A stretch of 64,000 nt of DNA. It comes from Symbiodinium natans. Its lineage: Eukaryota > Sar > Dinophyceae > Suessiales > Symbiodiniaceae. The notes under the pieces were generated by a model. That model was given only the letters and a program-made list of their open reading frames with translations. It searched no databases and was not told the DNA's origin. This document shows, piece after piece, positions 1 to 8,800 of the stretch (its first letter is position 1; each line of letters starts with the position of its first letter). The translations under genes were made by a program, and so were the position numbers. Location of the stretch: assembly GCA_905221605.1 (NCBI GenBank), contig CAJNDS010002496.1, positions 164,501 to 228,500 on the forward strand, written 5' to 3'.

Positions 1-2
1 CA

Positions 3-335
3 ACTGCCCTCTCCACCTTTCCCTTCCAGTCCCGGGAAGAAGGTGCTGTGCAGTATTGGCAAGTTCAGGAGGCCATTCGGACGATGTGGCATTCAGCCAA
101 AGCCACCATGGCACGGCGTGTAGGAGTTCCCATCCCGACTGGCATCCCAGCGTGGGGGGTCGATGAGGAGGAGTTGACGCAAGCCTGTCTGTTGCCCCGC
201 AATACCGCCGCCGCTGACCCGCCAACTGCTGTTGAGGGAGTCAGCATGAAGGCCAAAAAATCAGGTAAGCGTGCTGAAACGCCCTCTACACAGTATCGTC
301 CGCGACACCCTGATTGGGAGGGTCCATGGCAATGA
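3..335 (+). CDS. C-terminal end of an unrecognised protein (cut by window start)
   Basis: The frame is open from base 3 to a TGA at 333-335, about 110 codons, so it is the end of a longer protein or a last exon. A pyrimidine tract followed by CAG at 28-30 could be a splice acceptor. The product is basic near its end (MKAKKSGKR) and finishes in HPDWEGPWQ. I recognise no domain. It lies directly upstream of a tandem repeat that hosts a retrotransposon, so it may be the end of another mobile-element ORF. That is inference only. Confidence 0.35.
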   Translation, partial: TALSTFPFQSREEGAVQYWQVQEAIRTMWHSAKATMARRVGVPIPTGIPAWGVDEEELTQACLLPRNTAAADPPTAVEGVSMKAKKSGKRAETPSTQYRPRHPDWEGPWQ

Positions 336-354
336 AGTGCTGCGGGCCGGCGTA

Positions 355-703
355 AGGGTTTGACTGCTGTCTGGTAGTCTCTCCCCTCTGAATCGGTAGC
401 TGTTGCTACTCGCAGGTTTCCTCCCTGGGAAACTAGGAGGACTCTGCTGACTGCGGCCCCAGGTTCTACTTGGATATGTGGCCGGGCTGAACACAGTTGT
501 GCGCCTGGATGTTGGGAACTCTGAGTTCGTCTTCCAATTAGCGAACCGCATTTTGTGTTGGCTGTTGCTCGGGGTTGCTCCACTGGCTGACCACCATGGG
601 GTGCCCTGGGCTGGTCTTGCATCCGCTGTTCTTACTGTCAAGTCCCCACTGGCTGACCACCATTGGGCGCGCGCTGGCCTTTCCTTTGCTGCAGGCTAGA
701 GTG
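355..703. repeat. Tandem repeat unit 1 (~349 bp), intact
   Basis: The unit opens with AGGGTTTGACTGCTGTCTGG at 355, and the same opening recurs at 704, giving a period of 349. Inside it a shorter motif (CCACTGGCTGACCACCAT) occurs twice, near 580 and near 645. The copy is uninterrupted across the point where the second copy carries the retrotransposon (TGTT|GGGAACT at about 511-521), so it serves as the empty-site reference. Confidence 0.85.
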
Positions 704-844
704 AGGGTTTGACTGCTGTCTGGTAGTCTTTCCCCTCGGAATCGGTAGCTGCTGCTACTTGCAGGCTTCCTCCCCTGCTGACTGCGGCCCCAGTTTCTAC
801 TTGGGAATGTGGTCAGACTGGGCACAGTTGTGCGCCTGGGTGTT
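704..844. repeat. Tandem repeat unit 2, left part, up to the retroelement insertion
   Basis: This matches unit 1 from its start up to ...GCGCCTGGGTGTT, where homology stops at 844 because the retroelement begins. The matching unit 1 sequence is GCGCCTGGATGTTGGGAACT. The rest of unit 2 resumes at 9823 with GGGAACTTTGG. Confidence 0.85.
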
Positions 845-1006
845 GAGCGCCTTCTCGCAAGCGAGACAGCACCTTATTTTCATTTTATACTTTTGCAATT
901 CATGGGTGCATGAATTTTCATGAACATGATTGATTTGTTCACCATGTGAATTTTGATCTCTCCGTCGCAGTGTGGCTGTGTGCAGCTCAGAGGATCAAAA
1001 TTTTGT
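845..1006 (+). repeat. Split direct repeat A1 (left terminus), 162 bp
   Basis: Read by eye as identical to 9357-9518. It holds three inverted repeats: CTCGC-AA-GCGAG near the outer end (about 854-865), AATTCATG-GGTG-CATGAATT at 897-916, and a long stem AATTTTGATC (949-958) with GATCAAAATT (993-1002). The first G is shared with the target, so the exact left edge is ambiguous by one base. These structures could be recombinase sites or RNA packaging/priming signals; that is inference. Confidence 0.92.
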
Positions 1007-1444
1007 GTGTTGGGGCTCCGCTAATCTCGTAAGGGTGCCGCCGCTCTAGAGGTCCTGGGCGCTAAGGGTCTTCCCTCTAGGGGTCGTGCAAGCTGAGACC
1101 CCGGGTGGTCTCAGCGGATGGACACCAGCTCGTCTTCGAGCGATTCGAGCATCAGCTGGGATTGGCCGCCTCTGCCTCAGCGTGCTGCATTTCGACCAGT
1201 CCTCATCCGGCCTCGCTGCTTCCATCTTGACCTGCTTGAGCGCCGAGTGGCTGCGCCCCCTGACCTTTTCAGTTACGTGCTCGAGAGCTCCTTTTCCGGG
1301 GTTCTGTTGTCAACTGCGGAGGGCTCCAGGGTTTTCTTGTGCCTTAGTCCCCAGGCTTGGTTCCGTTTGGCTTGCAGTGGCCACAGGATCCACGCGTGCA
1401 CCCGACAGCTTTTGCAGCTGTCTGCTTGATCAGAGTGCCGTCTG
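1007..1444 (+). other. Retroelement 5' leader between A1 and the recombinase ORF
   Basis: About 440 bases separate the end of A1 from the recombinase ATG at 1445. Short overlapping frames occur, but none has a recognisable domain and they look like chance. A promoter or untranslated leader is expected here, but I see no motif that I can name with confidence. Confidence 0.5.
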
Positions 1445-3601
1445 ATGTCCGCGCCCGGCTCAAGTTCCGCACCGCCCATGTCTGCATCAGCTTCTCAAGG
1501 GGGGGAGGTTAGCTGCTTTGACATCGACAGGTTGCTTGTGGAGGCACAGCTTGCTGCAATTCCTGACAACATGCCTAAATTCCCTTGGGAAACCGGATCG
1601 TTCAAGGCCATCTTTGGTGAGGGAATGGCCGGTGTGTTGTCTCCACCAGTGCTGAGGCAACCTTCTCTTGTGCCCATACCTGGGGTTGCCTCCCCTCCGC
1701 CGGAACCTGCGCCCGTGCAGAGTGCTTCTGGGAAACGCAAGCATGCGCATTTGTTTCATGAGTGTTCTGCTAAAGCCTCCAGAGATGAAAATGCTGACAG
1801 TGATGAGCATTTGTGGAACATCGCTTTGAGCAAGTGGGTTACTGTGTTCATTTTGTGCGAGCACCAGGGAAGCACAGGTGCCATGCTTCAGGACAGCTTC
1901 TGGTCCGAGGACGGCACTGCTCGGGAAGATATCATCCGTGATGTCTTGGGGTTGAAGGCTCCGAGAACAGCGTCAAAGAGAGCCAATGACTTGTTGCGTT
2001 GTTTCCGGTGGCATGTAGAGCAAGGCAAGTCCCCGTGGCCCTGGAGCATCAAGTCTCTTTCGTGTTATATCGAGTCACTAAAGGGTACTAAAGGGTATGC
2101 AAGTGCCACTGCTACTCTGTTTCAGGCCATCAATTTTGCGCATCATGTGGTCGACATCCCCTTTAGTGCTGAGATCTTGAGCGACAGGCGCCTTCAGGGC
2201 AGGGCGAAGAGGCTGATTGCTGATAGTGGTCCCCTGAAGCAAGCCACAGCATTGCGTGTTGAGCAAGTCATCCAACTTGAAATTCGAACGACCTCCAGCG
2301 AGACTTGTGTGCAAGACAAGTTCCTTTTGGGCGGGATGCTTTTCACGCTATACTCTAGATCGAGGTGGTCCGATCATCGCTTGCTTGATTTTATCTTGTT
2401 TGACGAATGTGGGGCTCCTACTGAAGGTTTTATTGAAGCACAGACCTCCCATCACAAGACTAGGAATTGCAAGAAAGCTGCCAAGCGTGCCATGCCACTG
2501 GTTGCCCCCATGTTCAGCTGGTCAGGCCATGACTGGGCCAGTGCATGGTACCAAGCAGGCGTCGAACTTGGGTTTCCGTGGGATGCATCTCCCTTAGGAC
2601 CTTTGGTGAGGGTTCCGGGTTTTTCAGGGGTCTCTAAGCGGAAATGCAGCAGCGCAGAGGCGTCAGCCATCCTACGGAGTGCCTTGGAAGTGGATGCTTC
2701 TTCAGGGGTATCATCACACTCCCTCAAGGTCACCACTCTGAACTGGTGTGGCAAGAGGGGTTTGCCCGAGTTCGATTGTTTGATGTTGGGTCACCATGTC
2801 ACTGGGTCCAAATCGCGTGCGGTCTACTCACGTGAACTTCTCAGCGCACCGCTGCGCTCCTATGTCGCCATGCTGAAGGAAATCAAAGCAGGGGTGTTCA
2901 AACCAGATGCCTCCAGGTCGGGTTGGTTGTCCGACTGCGCCGCTTTTGCACCTTCACATGCAGACTTTCGTTTTGATAACCCGAAGCGACGTGGGATCCT
3001 TGCTAGTGAACCTGCCGTGTCTCCCTGCGATATGTTGGGCCCAGATGCAGGTGCGTGCGCCCCTCGCTCCCCACAGGAGTTTCCGGAGAGCCCGCTTCTT
3101 GCACAGGATGCACCTGGCGAGTTTATGGAAGGTGGAGTTCGGGATCATGCTGATGATGACGTTGATGAGACATCCCCTCCCTCCTGGGGGGGTGCCTTGC
3201 CTGACAACACTGCCCTGCCCGGTGTTGAGTCTGAGCGCGATGCAGGGGATGCAAGTAGCGATGAGTCAGATAGCAGTAGCTCGAGTGACAGCAACGCGTC
3301 CTCAGGGCAATCGATTGCCGAGGAGGGCATCCTTCGGAATGCCGGAGCTGCCCAAAGTTTTGATGTGCCGGGCCCGTTATGGCAGCACAGAGGTTCAAAG
3401 ATGCTGCACAAGGCGGTGCAAGGCTCGGAGATGACCAAGTGCTCGCGTAGAACGGGTGGGAATGCCTACCTGTATCTTCCTGAGGGCTCTGTGTCGAAAT
3501 GGACACGCTGCTCGACATGTTTTCGTGGTGAACTGATCACCTCGAAAGGCGGTATGGTGGCTGCCTTAGACGCGCTGAGCGCACCCAGAGCATCCACATG
3601 A
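1445..3601 (+). CDS. Tyrosine recombinase of the YR retrotransposon
   Basis: A 718-residue ORF with an ATG start. The central part (roughly residues 130-470) has the layout of a DIRS/Ngaro-type tyrosine recombinase, which integrates the circular cDNA by strand exchange. Catalytic candidates are Arg307 in LYSRSRWSD, His425 and Lys428 in SSHSLKVTT, His450 in MLGHH, and the nucleophile Tyr461 in SRAVYSREL. Lys428 sits where the family usually has Arg in the H-x-x-R box. The N-terminus is Pro/Ser-rich. A long C-terminal tail after about residue 500 is acidic and Ser-rich (DESDSSSSSDS), then ends in a basic Cys-containing segment (WTRCSTCFRGE). Gag follows in the same frame after a ~300-base gap. 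The intact frame argues for a recently active copy. Confidence 0.88.
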   Translation: MSAPGSSSAPPMSASASQGGEVSCFDIDRLLVEAQLAAIPDNMPKFPWETGSFKAIFGEGMAGVLSPPVLRQPSLVPIPGVASPPPEPAPVQSASGKRKHAHLFHECSAKASRDENADSDEHLWNIALSKWVTVFILCEHQGSTGAMLQDSFWSEDGTAREDIIRDVLGLKAPRTASKRANDLLRCFRWHVEQGKSPWPWSIKSLSCYIESLKGTKGYASATATLFQAINFAHHVVDIPFSAEILSDRRLQGRAKRLIADSGPLKQATALRVEQVIQLEIRTTSSETCVQDKFLLGGMLFTLYSRSRWSDHRLLDFILFDECGAPTEGFIEAQTSHHKTRNCKKAAKRAMPLVAPMFSWSGHDWASAWYQAGVELGFPWDASPLGPLVRVPGFSGVSKRKCSSAEASAILRSALEVDASSGVSSHSLKVTTLNWCGKRGLPEFDCLMLGHHVTGSKSRAVYSRELLSAPLRSYVAMLKEIKAGVFKPDASRSGWLSDCAAFAPSHADFRFDNPKRRGILASEPAVSPCDMLGPDAGACAPRSPQEFPESPLLAQDAPGEFMEGGVRDHADDDVDETSPPSWGGALPDNTALPGVESERDAGDASSDESDSSSSSDSNASSGQSIAEEGILRNAGAAQSFDVPGPLWQHRGSKMLHKAVQGSEMTKCSRRTGGNAYLYLPEGSVSKWTRCSTCFRGELITSKGGMVAALDALSAPRAST

Positions 3602-3868
3602 TGGTGTGGAACGAGGGGAGTCGATGCAATTTTGTTTTCTGAACGTGGCTGAATGCAGCTAAAGAAACTCGTGTGCGAGTCGCTTGCATTTGATCGTGCT
3701 TGGATTTGATATATGCCGTCCACTTTGAGTGCACTCGCGTGTGGTGGTGTGCAGCCGAGTCTTGACAGTGATGTTTGTGGATTTGGTTTAGGAACGCATC
3801 ACACTTGTGCTGCCTGTTATGAACTGATACAGACCACCTGGATTGGACTGCTTGCTCAGCGTGCATCT
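3602..3868 (+). other. Spacer between recombinase and Gag ORFs
   Basis: About 270 bases carry no supported ORF. The Gag frame is not open through this stretch, so Gag needs its own start. The only notable element is the spliced-leader-like sequence at its right edge (3869-3890). Confidence 0.4.
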
Positions 3869-3890
3869 TCATAAGGCATTTTGCCTCAAG
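3869..3890 (+). promoter_or_regulatory. Spliced-leader-like sequence just before the Gag start
   Basis: The bases ending in GGCATTTTGCCTCAAG match the dinoflagellate spliced leader, as I remember its consensus, at 17 of 22 positions, including the 3' end CTCAAG. The core AGGC-ATTTT-GCCT is an inverted repeat. The canonical leader has AGCC-ATTTT-GGCT, so two of the differences are symmetric and keep the pairing. It ends 8 bases before the Gag ATG at 3899, where a trans-spliced leader would sit in an mRNA. It may be a relic from retroposition of a trans-spliced RNA, or chance. Confidence 0.4.
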
Positions 3891-3898
3891 ACGGCAAC

Positions 3899-5116
3899 AT
3901 GGCGGCCACTTCCGTGTTGGCATCGACGCCTGCTTTGGAGAAGCAATGTGAAAAGGTCGGCCTCTCTGATGAATGGACCAAGGCGATGATCGCTGCGCAA
4001 GTTGACACCTTGTCCAAGGTCTCCTATGCAGTCAGCTTACCAGGCACGCCCGCGACTGACACCAACATCGAGGACTTTGCTGGCAAACTTCGACCAGGTG
4101 TTGCTCTCTCTTTGGGCGACAATGCAGCACTTAAGCGCTTGGTCTTTGAAGCTCAGACACTTTGCATCGCCGAGCTTCGGAGTTCGGTGCAGGTTGGTGA
4201 AGATGCTCCACGCAAGCTGCCGGCTGCAGAACGTGCTCTGCGGATAGAGCAGCAAGCAGCTCGCTTGAAGGGACTGCCTCTGGCCAAAGGTGCATGGCAA
4301 TGTGCGCACAGCCTCTACGATCGTTTTGCTCACATGAGAGAGACCGAAGAGCTTCGCTTTGTCCCACCTGATGAATGCATCACCCGGGATCAGGAGTTGG
4401 CCGGCAGCAAGGCACCGAAGTCTGTGCAGCTGGATGCAAGCAAGTCGGGCCTCATCGTGAAGGATGAGGAAATCACCAATACAATGAACATCACCTCAGA
4501 TCACGAGCTTTACCTGAGTTTCATGAGGCGCGCCTTGGCCATGGATCTCGTGGGCCTCGCCAGCTTTGATGTGATGCAGAAGTGGATCGAGCGTCTGTTC
4601 GATGTGATGAACCAGGATCCACCTCCAAACTTCTCCCGGGTCTCTCGTGCCCAGGTCCTTCGTGCGGATCGCCAAGTCTTCGTCGAGCTGGCCCGTAGAG
4701 CCAATGGAGGGCTGAAAGCCCTCGCCGATGGCTCGCTGCCACTGGATGCAGAGTTTCGCAATTTGCCGGGCAACACTGAGATCATGTACTTCTTGCTGCC
4801 GACACCGGAGAAGGGCAAGGGCAAAGGCAAAGGCAAGGGAGACAAGCGCAAGCATTCGGGCGATGGCGATGAAGGTGGCGACAAGAAGAAGGCCAAGACC
4901 ACTCGCGATCCCGTGCCCAAGGAGCTTCAGGGTTGCCATAGCAGGACTCCCAAGAATAAGCCGATTTGTTTCAACTATAACTTGGGCAAGTGCAAAAAGG
5001 GCAAAGCCTGCAAGTTCGAGCATGTGTGTTGCAGACCCAATTGCTATGGCAAGCACCCCTTCTCCCAGTGCCCGAAAGCCAATGAAGCTGCTGACGTTGC
5101 TACTTCTGCTGAGTGA
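3899..5116 (+). CDS. Gag-like nucleocapsid protein with CCCH zinc finger
   Basis: A 405-residue ORF. I chose the ATG at 3899, the first AUG after the spliced-leader-like sequence; the frame opens slightly earlier at a TTG. The N-terminal two thirds is helical in character with no named domain. Then comes a Lys/Gly run (KGKGKGKGKGDKRK, from about residue 305) and a basic linker. The C-terminus holds a CCCH finger: Cys357, Cys365, Cys371, His375 in CFNYNLGKCKKGKACKFEH. A second Cys/His cluster follows (Cys378, Cys382, His386, Cys391). This fits an RNA-binding Gag. The stop is UGA followed by CUA and the same frame continues downstream, so some product may be a Gag-Pol fusion. Confidence 0.75.
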   Translation: MAATSVLASTPALEKQCEKVGLSDEWTKAMIAAQVDTLSKVSYAVSLPGTPATDTNIEDFAGKLRPGVALSLGDNAALKRLVFEAQTLCIAELRSSVQVGEDAPRKLPAAERALRIEQQAARLKGLPLAKGAWQCAHSLYDRFAHMRETEELRFVPPDECITRDQELAGSKAPKSVQLDASKSGLIVKDEEITNTMNITSDHELYLSFMRRALAMDLVGLASFDVMQKWIERLFDVMNQDPPPNFSRVSRAQVLRADRQVFVELARRANGGLKALADGSLPLDAEFRNLPGNTEIMYFLLPTPEKGKGKGKGKGDKRKHSGDGDEGGDKKKAKTTRDPVPKELQGCHSRTPKNKPICFNYNLGKCKKGKACKFEHVCCRPNCYGKHPFSQCPKANEAADVATSAE

Positions 5117-5122
5117 CTATCA
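5114..5122 (+). promoter_or_regulatory. UGA-CUA stop context, candidate readthrough signal
   Basis: The Gag stop codon TGA (5114-5116) is followed directly by CTA. UGA CUA is an established leaky-stop context in animal and viral mRNAs. The reading frame stays open after it to 5845. Readthrough would give Gag fused to the methyltransferase-like segment. No function is shown here; only the motif and the open frame are visible. Confidence 0.4.
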
Positions 5123-5845
5123 GCAGACCTGTGCACAGGCGACCTTGTGGCTGTCGCTGTTCCTACATCGTCCACAGATGATGTCAATTTTCCTTGTTCT
5201 GCCGTTGACTGTGCTTCGTTGCCTGCTGATTTTGATGTGCAAAGCCAGGTGCCTCGGCTTGTTAAACCCGTCACGCAATGTGTGGGCGAGACTCCGCGAG
5301 GTTTTTGCCTTGAGGTCTTTGCTAAACATGCCCAATTCACGGCTGCAGTGCGTCGTGCTTTGCCTTGTTCCTTTGGGGTGGGTTACGGGTGTTCTGCCAC
5401 ATCACGTGCCCCCATCGTTCATGCCGATCTCTTGAGCCCTGCAGGGCTTGCGCTGTGTGCCTCATGGGCACGTGAGGAACTGTGCTTGTGGGTGCACATT
5501 CGGTGTCCATCTACTGTCTTCCCGATTGCACACAAAGCCCACTTAAGCCCTTTGGGTGATGATGCTTCCGCTGTGTTGTCTTTGACCCGCCAACTCATTA
5601 AACACTGCGACGACACCTCTACCCCTTGGTCCCTTGAGTGTCGTGAGCGATCTCTGTTTTGGCAAGATGAGTGGGCCAGCTCCCTGCCGTCCCTTACTGT
5701 CAACATGTGCCAGTTTTCCTGTCAGGTTGGCCACTCGTCATCCGGAAGCATTCCGTCATTTGGCTATTCCATGTCAGCATGTGCATGTGTCCACTGCCAC
5801 AACCACCAATCGTGTGCCTCCAGAGGCTGTTGCTGCCTTTTATGA
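5117..5845 (+). CDS. Methyltransferase-like segment in the Gag frame (start of Pol)
   Basis: This frame continues Gag after its stop and has no good ATG of its own (only a GTG at 5147). It reads like a divergent SAM-dependent, cytosine-C5-like methyltransferase. A motif I-like stretch GFCLEVFAKHAQFTAAVRRA lies at about 5300-5355, a D-L segment follows, then HIRCPSTVFPIA at about 5490-5530 where C5 enzymes have Pro-Pro-Cys, then WSLECRERSLFWQ. The catalytic Cys position looks like Ser, so activity is doubtful. After about 5710 the protein-like signal moves to the next frame (5436-9065). That means a +1 (or -2) frameshift or an old indel. Assignment rests on motif memory alone. Confidence 0.35.
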   Translation, partial: LSADLCTGDLVAVAVPTSSTDDVNFPCSAVDCASLPADFDVQSQVPRLVKPVTQCVGETPRGFCLEVFAKHAQFTAAVRRALPCSFGVGYGCSATSRAPIVHADLLSPAGLALCASWAREELCLWVHIRCPSTVFPIAHKAHLSPLGDDASAVLSLTRQLIKHCDDTSTPWSLECRERSLFWQDEWASSLPSLTVNMCQFSCQVGHSSSGSIPSFGYSMSACACVHCHNHQSCASRGCCCLL

Positions 5846-8800
5846 TGCTGTGGGGACTGCCATTCTCGGGTTCTTGCGGTTCCCGCCCCTCGCTCCCGGC
5901 CCCACTCCCTTGCATTTGGCACAGGTGGCTGCCGGCTTGCAGCCCCGACGTTCGCACCTTTGCCTGGTGCCTGAGTTTAAGTGCATTGCCAATGTTCGCC
6001 TCCCGGAGCTGCCCCCTCTTCAGGACGGCAAACTGAAGCACGAGCTGGTCGTGGGTGACGTGTGCGTGCCTGCAGGATCCAAGCACTTACTCCCTGGTTC
6101 TCAACGGGGGAAGGATGGCCAAGGAGCAAGTGCAGCAGTGGGGGGATCCGATTCTCCCTTCTGTGGACCTTCCCTTCCTCACCCTAAGTTAACTACGGCC
6201 TCGACGTCTGCGGCCCACTCCTTTTCCCCTAAGCTCTCTAAGCTGCCCATGGTCACGAGTTCTGAGACCGGGCGCCCTAACCCACAGAAGGTGAGTGCTG
6301 CATCGTGTGTGGACACAAATCAGGATGTTTTCTCGCATGAAGCTGAGCTGGCTGCCAGCCGTTTGGGCGATGTGCCCACACGGGAGGAGCTCTTGAGCAT
6401 ATTTGCTTTGCATGATGCTGACCCTTCTAAACGCATGGCCGGGATTCGCGCGAGCGAAAAATCTTGGTCATCAGGTGCTTATGCCATGGGAGGCTGTGTC
6501 GGCGTCCGAAAGAATGCTTCCATGTTCCCTGTGTTCACCCGAGCACTGGTCCGGTTCCTCAGGCATCGGATCCCCGATGCCAGGTTTTCATGCGTTGCTA
6601 TCTTTTGCGATATGTTACAGGGCATGCACAAAGATATGTGCAATCAAGAGGGTACACTCAACTATGGGGTTGCACTTTCGGACTTTTCGGAAGGGTTTGT
6701 GTGGGCTCACGACCCGGCGGGCAAAGTTCACAAGCACACGCCATCAGGTAAGCTGCCGGGGGTGTTGCACGACATTGCAAAAGCCCCGGTGCGCTTTGAT
6801 GCGAGAAAGTTTCATTGCGTCATGCCGTGGCATGGACAAAGAGTAGTGGTGATTGGCTACACACCGCAAAGAGGTTGTGCCCTCAGTGCCAAAGAGGTTC
6901 GTTATCTGCTTAGCTTAGGCTTTCCGTTGCCGTGGGTCGACACGCCGTCTCCTACTGTGCCTCCAGTCCACGATGCACCTGTCGAGCAACGCTTGGAAAA
7001 TGTCGCCGACTCTGGTCCCGTGCACTCTAAGCTACCTTGTGCTTCTGCGGCTGCATGCGATACCCACTTGTACACCTTCGGTGTTTACCACTCTGAAGCC
7101 GAGTTCGTCCGCAAGGCCGTGCAGGTGGGGCATCCGAGGAGCCTCTATGGTAGCTTGCCCCAAGCCATGGAGGAGTGTATCGATGCGTTGCTTGTCATGC
7201 CTGAGGCTTCAGTTGTCACTAAGCGTGCGGCATGGCTTGCGCATTGGACGGCTCGTGCCAAGGCCATCCAGGAGAACCCCGATCCTGATTGGCACATCCA
7301 AGATCCTGCAATGCGCGCTATCCTTGGACGAAAGAGGCTGCAGCTGCTTGATGAGATCCTTTTATCGGAGGGTTACGGCGATTGCACACTAGCTAGGGAC
7401 ATGCACCATGGTTTTGACTTAGTGGGAGTGGCGCCGCCTTCTGGTGTGCTGCCTGGCAAGGTCACCCCTGCTTCTCTTGAGCCTGAGGCCCTTAGTGCCA
7501 ATGCGTGTCGTGCCAATGATGCCTTGCGTGCAAGTTTGCGTTCTTGTGGCGATCTGGAGCTCGATGAGAAGCTTTGGGAGAAGACCCTGCTGGAGGTCGA
7601 ACAAGGGTGGTTGCAGGGACCGCTCGAGTGGTCTGACTTAGGCCCGGGGGAGATAGCATCACCCCGCTTTCCTTTGTTGCAGAATGGCAAAGTGCGCCCG
7701 ATCGACGACTACTCTCGATCTGGTGTCAATAGTTGCGTAACCACACTTGAGCAGCCAACCGTGGACACTGCCGACGTGGCAGCCGCCATGTTCAGCAAAC
7801 TCTCGAACGGCTTGTTGCGCAAGGGGAGGTCTGGTGCTCTCCTAGGTAGGTCTTACGACTTGACATCCGCATATCGACAGCTATGTGTGTCGAGGGAGTC
7901 GTCACGCTTTGCCATAGTGGCAGTGTTCTGCCCAAAGGATGGGAAATCATACCTATTTCGCCAGCCTTGCCTACCATTTGGGTCGCGTGCATCAGTCAAT
8001 GGTTTCATTAGGTGCTCGAGGTGCATCCAGTGGATCGCACTCCGGTGCTTGCTTGTGCCGCTGACGTCCTATTACGACGACTTCATATCTGCGTCAACAT
8101 GCACTCTTGCTGCCAACACCGACACGACCATGGCGATGCTGTTTCGCCTATTGGGCTGGCAGTATGATGAGGTCGGTCCAAAGGCTGACGTTTTTAGTGA
8201 CCGGGTTGAAGCCCTCGGAGTGGCCTTTGATCTTTCCGAGACATGTTCCGGTGTGGTCATCGTGGACAATACCCTCAGAAGGAAAGATGCTCTAGACAGC
8301 CTAGTTAGCGAAGCACTTGCAAGGGGGACCCTCAATCATTCTCAATCGCTCGAGATGCGCGGCAAGCTGGCCTTCGCTGATGCACAGGTCCTCGGTCACT
8401 CGGGGAAATTTGCTCTGAAGTTGCTGTCTGCGCATACCCATGCGATTCCTTTCAAGACGCGCATTGCTGATGACTTGAGCCGCGCTCTGAAGTACTTGAG
8501 ACAAAGAATCGTTGAGGGCTCTCCCCGGCGTGTGTTACCAACTGCCAAGGACACGTGGTTCCTTTTTACCGATGCATGTTTCCACGACGCTGGTGATGGT
8601 GGTTTAGGCGGGGTGCTGGTGTCTTCCCTAGGTTCGGTGAAGTCGTGGTATTGCCTTCCTTTGTCAGCCGATGACATCCAGCCGCTCATTTCCCACACAG
8701 CCCGCACCGGGATTGGCGAACTCGAGACAATGGCGACCTTACTTGGCATCCAGCTATGGAGGGGCCATCTACGGAGCACCAACGTGGTAGCTTTCAATGA

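Noticed and set aside
65..825. Minus-strand ORFs of 95-185 codons over the tandem repeat
   Set aside because: They duplicate with the repeat and are opposite to the open + frame; no domain.
1086..1445. Two overlapping ORFs of 103 and 119 codons upstream of the recombinase
   Set aside because: They lie in the element leader, overlap each other in different frames and show no domain.
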